Assembly (NCBI GenBank): GCA_025454125.1 | Contig: JALOPA010000195.1 | Location: 1-5,433, forward strand | DNA length: 5,433 nucleotides | Origin: Thermodesulfobacteriota bacterium | GTDB lineage: Bacteria; Desulfobacterota; DSM-4660; Desulfatiglandales; HGW-15 | Direction of reading: 5' to 3' | In this document: positions 1 to 4,880 of the stretch, one piece after another | Layout: every line of letters begins with the position of its first letter | Position numbering within the stretch: position 1 is the first letter of the stretch | Position numbers and translations under genes: made by a program | The notes under the pieces: model-generated | What the model saw: only the letters and a program-made list of their open reading frames with translations | Databases searched by the model: none | What the model was told of the DNA's origin: nothing

Positions 1-696
1 AACCGCTTTGAGACCCGCCAGGGATTCCAGGCTGGTCTCCGGCCTGGGTTGCTGATCTTTGTCAACCACCCCCCTGGTCCCATCAGTCTTTTCGATCTCG
101 ATGGGAACGATCATCGGTTTCATCTTGCCGGCCTGAACGGCCTGATTCGCCTTTTGCTGGCATGAGAAGGCGTATCGGTCAGCCATCTGCCTGGTGAATT
201 CCGGGAACCGGTCGTGAATATTCTCTGCGGTCATGCCCATGTTGAAAGCCGATGGTCCCCCCATCACCTCCTCAAGCCGCGGGTGGGGATCACGCATGAA
301 CCCCATGGGCACGTGACCCATGTGTTCCACACCCCCTGTCAGCATGCAATCCGCCATTCCTGTGGCAATGTACCCTACACCAAAGCCGATTGCCGTGAGC
401 CCGCTGGCGCACATGCGATCGATGGAACAGCCCGGCACGTTCCACCCCCAGTCCGCAAGCATAGGAACCGCCCTGCCGATCGTTCCTCCCTGCTCTTTGA
501 CTTGATTGGTGGCCCCCCAGATGCTGTCTTCGATCATGTCCGGCCGGACCTTGGGGTTTCTTTGAATCAGGGCCTTGAGAAGGGCAACCGCCAGGTCGTC
601 AGCCCGGGTTTTCCAGAACATGCCCTTTTCTCCGGCCTTCCCGAAAGCGGTTCTTACACCGTCAATGACGACGACCTCGTTTAGCTGCTTCTTCAT
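1..696 (-). CDS. FadA-like acetyl-CoA acyltransferase (3-ketoacyl-CoA thiolase), C-terminus cut by window edge
   Basis: Thiolase-superfamily enzyme that cleaves 3-ketoacyl-CoA with CoA to acetyl-CoA plus a shortened acyl-CoA, the last beta-oxidation step in the cytoplasm. The visible 232 residues start MKKQLNEVVVIDGVRTAFGK, the usual thiolase N-terminus. The nucleophilic cysteine is Cys96 in DRMCASGL, and GGVEHMGHVPM (about residues 120-130) is a stretch shared with E. coli FadA, as is the RPETSLESLAGLK segment near the cut. These favour a FadA-type degradative thiolase over a biosynthetic acetoacetyl-CoA thiolase, though substrate length cannot be told. The catalytic His and second Cys, expected in the missing ~160-200 C-terminal residues, lie outside the window. 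The ATG at 696-694 is chosen because AAGGAG sits 9 nt upstream and homology starts there. It lies 71 bp downstream of the acyl-CoA dehydrogenase on the same strand, consistent with one transcription unit. The frame is open up to base 1, with no sign of damage. Confidence 0.93.
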   Translation of the reverse strand, partial: MKKQLNEVVVIDGVRTAFGKAGEKGMFWKTRADDLAVALLKALIQRNPKVRPDMIEDSIWGATNQVKEQGGTIGRAVPMLADWGWNVPGCSIDRMCASGLTAIGFGVGYIATGMADCMLTGGVEHMGHVPMGFMRDPHPRLEEVMGGPSAFNMGMTAENIHDRFPEFTRQMADRYAFSCQQKANQAVQAGKMKPMIVPIEIEKTDGTRGVVDKDQQPRPETSLESLAGLKAV

Positions 697-767
697 GATT
701 TCTAACTCCTTTAGATTCCCAGACAAGCACTCCGTGTCCTTTTTGAATGGGTTTTCGTCTAAAGACT
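697..767 (-). other. 71-bp spacer between acyl-CoA dehydrogenase and thiolase
   Basis: Holds only the thiolase ribosome-binding site near its left end. No promoter, terminator hairpin or small gene is evident. The short distance and common strand support cotranscription of the two genes. Confidence 0.5.
706..711 (-). promoter_or_regulatory. Shine-Dalgarno site of the thiolase gene
   Basis: Reads AAGGAG on the minus strand, 9 nt before the ATG at 696-694. It fixes the thiolase start and shows that the gene is translated independently of the acyl-CoA dehydrogenase 71 bp upstream. Confidence 0.75.
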
Positions 768-2558
768 TTAGAAGGCTTCATTGGGCATTTCCACAATCTC
801 ACGCCCGCTTCGGATGCATGTGTCCAGGCGAGCCATGGTCAGCGGCAGCGTGGTTCCTACGAAATAGGAGACCTGCATGACTTTTCCTGCATAAAACGGA
901 GCCCCCCTGCCTTCATCTATCATGTGCTGAGCGATGCGAGCCAGGTCCAGAAGACGCCAAGCCACGGTGACATCCCCGAAACACATGAGGGCGGGAAAGG
1001 TGTAGGAAGCCCACTGGAGAGGATCCGACTTCATGCTTTCCGCCATTTGCAGCGCCACCTCCGTCAACCTCTTTCCCGTATTGTACAAGGTCCGCACTTC
1101 CCCGCCGAGTCCAGCTTCCTGTTCGTATTTCACACAGAATCGTTCAAGTTCCTCCCTGTAGGCGTTGAAGAGCGCTCCATGGCTCGCCTTCATCTTGCGT
1201 CCCATCAGGTCCAGGGACTGGATCCCATTGGTCCCCTCATAGAGGGACATGATCTTGGCATCCCTCAGATACTGCTCGATGGGATAGTCCTTTGTGTAGC
1301 CGTACCCTCCGAGGCACTGCAGCGCCGTCTCACACACCCTGAACCCCATGTGCGAGCAATAGGCCTTGATGACGGGGGTGATGAAATCCAAAAGGTTCTG
1401 GTAGTGACGCTGCTCTTCACTGCCCTGAGGAAGTTCCCGGGCGAGGTCCGACCAGAATGCCCCTGTGTAAATCATGGATCGCATGCCGTCCACCACGGCT
1501 TTCATCCAGAGCAACATACGGCGAACGTCGGGATGATCGATTATGGGCACAGAGCCGGGCTTTCGACTGGCCACATCCTGTCCCTGAATACGACCCTTGG
1601 CGTACGCAAGGGCGTTGAGATAGGCCGTACTGGCCAGGGTCATGCCGCTGACACCCGTGTTGATGCGAGCCGCGTTCATCATCTGGAACATGTGGGAAAG
1701 CCCCTGATTCTCCTCTCCGCACAAAAACCCGATGCAGTCGTCATGACCGCCGAAGTTCAGTTCGCAGGTTGGAGAGGCATGAAGTCCCAACTTCTCTTCC
1801 ACCCTATCACAGAGCACATCATTCGGTTTTCCAAGGGAGCCGTCGGGATTCACTTTGATCTTGGGAACGATGAAGAGAGAAATTCCTTTCACACCGTCCG
1901 GGGCGCCTTCTATGCGGGCCAACAAGAGATGGATGATGTTTTCGGTGAGGTCGTGATCCCCCCAGGAGATGAAGATCTTTGAGCCTTTGATCCTGTAGTG
2001 ATCTCCCTCCGGACAGGCAGTGGTCCGGATGTGTGCAAGATTCGATCCTGCATCCGGTTCGGTGAGGCACATGGTTCCTGCCCAGTCGCCGCCAAACATC
2101 CTGGGGACAAAGAGCTTTTTCAGGTTCTCGGATGCAAAGTTTTCAATAAGATGGGCTGCGCCGTGGGTGAGACTGGGGGCCATGTTGAAGGCCTGGCATG
2201 CCCCATACATCAGGTCGTTGACCACAATTCGCATCATGTGGGGAAAGCCTTGTCCGCCGTAGGTCGTGTCCCTGGAAAGCCCGATCCAGCCATCTTCCCC
2301 GAATTGTTTGAAGGTCTTTTTGAACTCCGGCGGGCAGGAGACTTGTCCTCTTTCGAACTTTACTCCCCATTTTTCGCCGATCGCCTGTAGTGGATCCACG
2401 ACTTCTCTGGCCAGGGTGATGGCCTCCGAGACCACCATATCCAACATCTCTTCCTTCAAGTCCCTGTACCGTGCGAGAGAGCAGAGCGACCCGTAGTTGA
2501 GCTGGTTCTTCAGGATGAAGAAGATGTCGTTCCGGTTTACTTTGAAGTGATCAGCCAC
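768..2558 (-). CDS. Acyl-CoA dehydrogenase of the ~600-residue type with extra C-terminal domain (DmdC/FadE5-like)
   Basis: FAD-dependent enzyme that oxidises acyl-CoA to trans-2-enoyl-CoA, passing electrons to an electron-transfer flavoprotein; cytoplasmic, first step of beta-oxidation. The 596 residues show the helical N-terminal domain (to about 155), the FAD/substrate beta-domain motif MCLTEPDAGSNL (163-174) with KIFISWGDHDLTENI (194-208), and the C-terminal helical domain. LYEGTNGIQSLDLMGRKM (439-456) places the catalytic base at Glu441, as in medium-chain-type enzymes. About 140 further residues (457-596) correspond to the additional C-terminal acyl-CoA dehydrogenase domain of long family members such as 3-methylmercaptopropionyl-CoA dehydrogenase and mycobacterial FadE5; classic ~380-residue enzymes lack it. 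Substrate cannot be assigned. The start is GTG at 2558-2556, preceded by GGAAAGGG with a 6-nt gap, and MADHFKVNRNDIFFIL matches usual family N-termini. Stop is TAA. It sits 155 bp after the hydroxyacyl-CoA dehydrogenase and 71 bp before the thiolase, same strand. No frame damage. Confidence 0.93.
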   Translation of the reverse strand: MADHFKVNRNDIFFILKNQLNYGSLCSLARYRDLKEEMLDMVVSEAITLAREVVDPLQAIGEKWGVKFERGQVSCPPEFKKTFKQFGEDGWIGLSRDTTYGGQGFPHMMRIVVNDLMYGACQAFNMAPSLTHGAAHLIENFASENLKKLFVPRMFGGDWAGTMCLTEPDAGSNLAHIRTTACPEGDHYRIKGSKIFISWGDHDLTENIIHLLLARIEGAPDGVKGISLFIVPKIKVNPDGSLGKPNDVLCDRVEEKLGLHASPTCELNFGGHDDCIGFLCGEENQGLSHMFQMMNAARINTGVSGMTLASTAYLNALAYAKGRIQGQDVASRKPGSVPIIDHPDVRRMLLWMKAVVDGMRSMIYTGAFWSDLARELPQGSEEQRHYQNLLDFITPVIKAYCSHMGFRVCETALQCLGGYGYTKDYPIEQYLRDAKIMSLYEGTNGIQSLDLMGRKMKASHGALFNAYREELERFCVKYEQEAGLGGEVRTLYNTGKRLTEVALQMAESMKSDPLQWASYTFPALMCFGDVTVAWRLLDLARIAQHMIDEGRGAPFYAGKVMQVSYFVGTTLPLTMARLDTCIRSGREIVEMPNEAF

Positions 2559-2564
2559 GCCAAT

Positions 2565-2572
2565 CCCTTTCC
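2565..2572 (-). promoter_or_regulatory. Shine-Dalgarno site deciding the GTG start of the acyl-CoA dehydrogenase
   Basis: Reads GGAAAGGG on the minus strand, with a 6-nt gap before GTG at 2558-2556. It is weaker than a canonical AGGAGG, but it is the only purine-rich run there, and it supports a GTG initiation codon in a gene whose neighbours use ATG. Confidence 0.5.
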
Positions 2573-2589
2573 AATAGGCTACTGAAGGA

Positions 2590-2650
2590 AAGTGACAAGT
2601 GACGAGTAACGAGTTGACTTCTTTTTCTCCTTACTCGTCACTTGTGACTT
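2590..2650. repeat. Long imperfect inverted repeat (24-bp arms, 13-nt loop) between two beta-oxidation genes
   Basis: Arms 2590-2613 and 2627-2650 are complementary at 22 of 24 positions, around a 13-nt loop at 2614-2626 that ends in a T run on the plus strand. Because the flanking genes are both on the minus strand, a transcript continuing from the hydroxyacyl-CoA dehydrogenase into the acyl-CoA dehydrogenase would contain this hairpin about 30 nt before the GTG start. It could stabilise or attenuate the mRNA, or be a small mobile or slippage-derived element. It is not a standard intrinsic terminator for the minus strand, because no U tract directly follows the stem in that direction (the next bases read CCTTC). 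The arms consist of heptamer units described in the neighbouring repeat entry. Confidence 0.8.
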
Positions 2651-2720
2651 GTTACTTGTCACTGCTCTTTTGTCACTTGTCATTTATGCGCCTCTGGCGC
2701 ACTCGTCACTTGTTTACTGC
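2591..2720. repeat. Diverged heptanucleotide repeat cluster (consensus about TCACTTG / CAAGTGA)
   Basis: Five consecutive heptamers read TTACTCG, TCACTTG, TGACTTG, TTACTTG, TCACTGC on the plus strand at 2631-2665. Further TCACTTG copies lie at 2673-2679 and 2706-2712. The same units occur in the opposite orientation at 2591-2611 (AGTGACA, AGTGACG, AGTAACG), which creates the long hairpin. A last unit, TTACTGC at 2714-2720, overlaps the stop codon of the 3-hydroxyacyl-CoA dehydrogenase gene. The array therefore fills nearly the whole 155-bp spacer. Seven-bp periodicity resembles the short tandemly repeated heptamers reported from some bacterial genomes, for example filamentous cyanobacteria; that comparison is from general knowledge, and the family here is unidentified. 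Confidence 0.75.
2687..2701. repeat. Small perfect hairpin TGCGCC-TCT-GGCGCA
   Basis: A 6-bp GC-rich perfect stem with a 3-nt loop, placed between two heptamer-repeat blocks just after the stop of the 3-hydroxyacyl-CoA dehydrogenase gene (13 bp from the stop codon, minus-strand direction). The same hairpin forms in RNA from either strand. No T run follows it on the minus strand (the next bases read TAAATGACA), so it is not a canonical terminator. It may be part of the repeat element or an mRNA 3'-end stabiliser. Confidence 0.45.
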
Positions 2721-3589
2721 GATTTTTTTCGACCCTCTGTGTCGTACTCATACCATCCCTTGCCTGTCTTTCGGCCCAGCTCTCCTGACTTGACCTTCCT
2801 CCTCAGGATCATGGGAGGAAACCATCGAGGGTCGCCTGTCTCCTTGTACATGGACATCAGAGCACCATAGGTAACATCGAGACCTACCATGTCACCCGTC
2901 TCGAAAATGCCCATCCTTCTTCCCGAGGCCAGCCTTAGTCCCTTATCGATGTCCTCCACTGTGGTGACCCCTTCCTCGACCAGACGCATGGCTTCCATGG
3001 TAGAAGGGAAGTTGATGCGGTTGATCACGAACCCCGCCACATCCCTGTTCACCATGATCGGCTCTTTGCCGATGCGCACCACAAATTGCTTCCCTCGAAC
3101 CATGGTTTCATCGCTGGTGGACTGGCCTCGGATCACCTCGACGGCTTGCATCATGGGCACGGGACTGAAGAAGTGGAGCCCGAGGACGCGCTCCGGTTTC
3201 TTGATGCCAACAGCCAGTTCCGTGATCGGAATCGAGGAGGTGTTGCTGGCTAGAAGAGCTTCAGGGCGGGCGAGCCCGTCCATCTTCTGTAAGATTTCTT
3301 TCTTGAGATCGATATTCTCGAACACCGCCTCAATGAGTAGCCCACATGTGCCTGCCTCGGAAAAATCAGAAGCGGTTTTGATCCGGCCCATGATGGTGCC
3401 TTTCTCTTCTTTGAGTTCCCCCTTTTCCACGAACTTCCCCACCGACCACTCGATGCTCTTTAGAGCCCTCTTCAGGGCCTCACCATCGATGTCATAAAGA
3501 GCGACATCGAGACCGCGCTGTGCGCAGACCTGGGCAATTCCGCTTCCCATCAATCCCGAACCAACAATGAAGACTCTCTGAATGTCCAT
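2714..3589 (-). CDS. 3-hydroxybutyryl-CoA / 3-hydroxyacyl-CoA dehydrogenase (NAD-dependent, stand-alone)
   Basis: Oxidises (S)-3-hydroxyacyl-CoA to 3-ketoacyl-CoA with NAD+, third step of beta-oxidation, cytoplasmic; reversible in fermentative butyrate pathways. The 291 residues match the usual ~280-295 of single-function Hbd/PaaH-type proteins, without the hydratase part of FadB. The Rossmann motif is VGSGLMGSG (Gly10, Gly12, Gly15), with Asp33 ending the second strand (LYDID), which indicates NAD preference. By alignment from memory with clostridial Hbd, the active site is Ser118 in SNTSS, the catalytic pair His139 (GLHFFSPVPMM) and Glu151 (EVIRG), and Asn190 (FVINRI). The C-terminal helical domain ends with the family stretch LGRKTGKGWYEYD. 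The ATG at 3589-3587 follows the oxidoreductase stop by 6 nt, with GGAGGG inside the end of that gene, so the two are almost certainly cotranscribed and probably translationally coupled. The TAA stop overlaps a heptamer repeat. Chain-length preference is unknown. Confidence 0.95.
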   Translation of the reverse strand: MDIQRVFIVGSGLMGSGIAQVCAQRGLDVALYDIDGEALKRALKSIEWSVGKFVEKGELKEEKGTIMGRIKTASDFSEAGTCGLLIEAVFENIDLKKEILQKMDGLARPEALLASNTSSIPITELAVGIKKPERVLGLHFFSPVPMMQAVEVIRGQSTSDETMVRGKQFVVRIGKEPIMVNRDVAGFVINRINFPSTMEAMRLVEEGVTTVEDIDKGLRLASGRRMGIFETGDMVGLDVTYGALMSMYKETGDPRWFPPMILRRKVKSGELGRKTGKGWYEYDTEGRKKSQ

Positions 3590-3595
3590 AGCCGT

Positions 3596-4726
3596 CTACC
3601 CTCCTTCCGTCTCCTTCATTGCGCAATGCAACGGTTCTCCTTTGAGCAGCGCATCAAAACATTTGTTGCAGGAGATGCACGTTGCCCGGTGCCGATCCCC
3701 GTTCTTCCAGTCGTTAATAATCCCCGGCTCCCTGATCAGCGGCCGGCTGAGGGAAACGAAATCCGCCTCATGCTGGTCGATCACCTGTTCCATGAGATCA
3801 AGGGTTCTTGGGCCGCCCACCATCATGACCGGGACACTCACGCTCTGTCGTATGTCCCTGCACCATTCCCTGAAATAAGCCTCGCGCTCCAGTTTGCTGA
3901 TGCTGGGCCGGAACTCGCTGTTTTCATATCCTTTGCCCCTTAGTCCGGAACTGATCTCCAGAGCATCAAATCCCCACTCTGCGAGGTATTGGGCGGCTCG
4001 CTTTCCTTCACCGTATTCCAGTCCGCCGGGAAAGCAATCCTCGACCCCGATTTTCACGATCACCGTAAAGTCCTCACCCACCTTTGCCCGTATGTCACGG
4101 TAGATTTCGTGGTGAAGGCAGAGACGGTTTTCAAGATTCCCGCCCCATGGGTCGGCGCGGCGGTTGGTAAAGGGGGAAAGGAACTGGCTCAACAAATAGG
4201 CGTGGGCCGCGTGCAGTTGAACGGCATCAAAACCCGCTTCCCTGGACCTTCTCGAAGCATCGCCGAAAGCCCGGACGATCTCCCATATCTCCTCCTCTGT
4301 CATGGCCCTGTGTTGCGCCTGAAAGTTGGGATCGTCAGTGATCTGCGACGGAGCCAAGGCTTCTTTTCGTTGAGGCGGATATGTCTTTGCCGTCTCTCGT
4401 CCCGCATGAAACAACTGAACTGCGATTCTTGCGCCTTCATCATGCACGATTTCCGACAGCTTCCTGAACCCGGGGATGCACTCATCGCTGGAAAGGGAAT
4501 TTTGAAAAGGTGAAATCTGCCCTGAAGGGTGCACGGTGGTGATGCCCGTGATGATGAGTCCTACACCGCCCCGCGCGAGATCGCCAAACATCTCGAGTTG
4601 TTTCTGGGAGACATGGCCGTTTCTTTCCGCGCACCCGTCGTACGTGGCGGAACGTACGAACCGGTTTCGTAAGGCCATGCCCTTCAGGTTCACGGATTCG
4701 AAAAGCACGCTCATGGTCAAATCCAT
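3596..4726 (-). CDS. Old Yellow Enzyme family NADH:flavin oxidoreductase, single-domain, with C-terminal Cys cluster
   Basis: FMN-binding TIM-barrel reductase of the OYE family, which reduces activated C=C bonds such as enoates or enoyl/dienoyl-CoA; cytoplasmic. The 376 residues carry RNRFVRSATYDG (20-31), QLFHAGR (104-110), the substrate-anion-binding pair His172/His175 in LHAAHAYLLSQFLSP with candidate proton donor Tyr177, RADPWGGNLENR (190-201), and the phosphate-binding end VGGPRT...SLSRPLIREP (303-334). Near the C-terminus lie Cys350, Cys353, Cys356 and Cys368 (CX2CX2CX11C). This resembles the [4Fe-4S] site of 2,4-dienoyl-CoA reductase FadH (CX2CX3CX11C), but the protein stops 8 residues later and lacks the FAD/NAD(P)H domain of the ~640-670-residue enzymes. 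Its genomic position before hydroxyacyl-CoA dehydrogenase suggests a role with unsaturated or cyclic acyl-CoA. Start is ATG at 4726; Met5 (ATG at 4714) also fits family N-termini, and neither has a strong Shine-Dalgarno. Substrate and electron donor are unknown. Confidence 0.9.
   Translation of the reverse strand: MDLTMSVLFESVNLKGMALRNRFVRSATYDGCAERNGHVSQKQLEMFGDLARGGVGLIITGITTVHPSGQISPFQNSLSSDECIPGFRKLSEIVHDEGARIAVQLFHAGRETAKTYPPQRKEALAPSQITDDPNFQAQHRAMTEEEIWEIVRAFGDASRRSREAGFDAVQLHAAHAYLLSQFLSPFTNRRADPWGGNLENRLCLHHEIYRDIRAKVGEDFTVIVKIGVEDCFPGGLEYGEGKRAAQYLAEWGFDALEISSGLRGKGYENSEFRPSISKLEREAYFREWCRDIRQSVSVPVMMVGGPRTLDLMEQVIDQHEADFVSLSRPLIREPGIINDWKNGDRHRATCISCNKCFDALLKGEPLHCAMKETEGG
3599..3606 (-). 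promoter_or_regulatory. Shine-Dalgarno site of the 3-hydroxyacyl-CoA dehydrogenase, inside the upstream gene
   Basis: The minus strand reads GAAGGAGGG just before the TAG of the upstream oxidoreductase; the last 9 nt before the start codon are TAGACGGCT. The ribosome-binding site thus lies entirely in the last codons (Glu-Gly-Gly) of the upstream gene, the classic arrangement for translational coupling. Confidence 0.8.
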
Positions 4727-4770
4727 TCACCATGCAAAGCAAAAGCAGCTATCGTGGCTCAAAAACAAGT

Positions 4771-4844
4771 TGTCATCTCGACCGCAGGGAGAGATCTTTC
4801 AGTTACTCTGAGATACAAGATTTCTCACGACCTTCGAAATGACA
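4771..4844. repeat. REP-like imperfect palindrome (28-bp arms, 18-nt loop)
   Basis: Arms 4771-4798 and 4817-4844 begin and end with TGTCAT / ATGACA and match as inverted copies at 21 of 28 positions. The core on both strands reads approximately TGTCATYTCGA...GAGARATCTT. The 18-nt loop contains a small nested stem, TCAG (4799-4802) with CTGA (4808-4811). The two arms read like diverged copies of one short unit in opposite orientation, as in REP/BIME-type dispersed intergenic elements; elements with a similar GTCATTTCGA...GAGAAATCTT look are, as far as I recall, scattered in many environmental bacterial genomes. Located between the LivF gene and the oxidoreductase gene, it would form an mRNA hairpin in read-through transcripts. 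On the minus strand five T residues follow the stem after ACTTG, so weak termination after livF is possible. Confidence 0.75.
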
Positions 4845-4880
4845 TTTTCGTCAAAGCGCTTGTCAGGTGTTAGACCATCC

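Noticed and set aside
214..684. A 156-codon plus-strand open frame opposite the thiolase
   Set aside because: The minus strand encodes a clear FadA-like thiolase through the same stretch, including its catalytic Cys; the plus-strand product is rich in His/Pro and resembles nothing.
758..772. A 15-bp palindrome TCTAAAG-A-CTTTAGA over the acyl-CoA dehydrogenase stop codon
   Set aside because: A 1-nt centre cannot form a normal RNA hairpin, no T tract follows, and the stretch is short and AT-rich enough to arise by chance.
747..1982. A 411-codon open frame on the plus strand, antisense to the acyl-CoA dehydrogenase
   Set aside because: Its translation shows no recognisable family motif, and it lies wholly opposite a well-conserved gene with intact catalytic motifs. 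Long antisense frames are common opposite GC-rich coding sequence.
2571..2598. Possible promoter on the minus strand (TTGTCA, 16 nt, TATTGG) before the acyl-CoA dehydrogenase
   Set aside because: The -10 match is poor and transcription would start only a few nt before the GTG, leaving out the ribosome-binding site; the TTGTCA is also simply part of the heptamer repeat.
2591..2712. CRISPR array
   Set aside because: The repeats are 7-bp units with no 25-40-bp repeat/spacer structure and no cas genes nearby.
4849..4854. TTGACG on the minus strand as a -35 box for the oxidoreductase gene
   Set aside because: No acceptable -10 hexamer lies 15-19 nt downstream; the region there is the REP-like palindrome.
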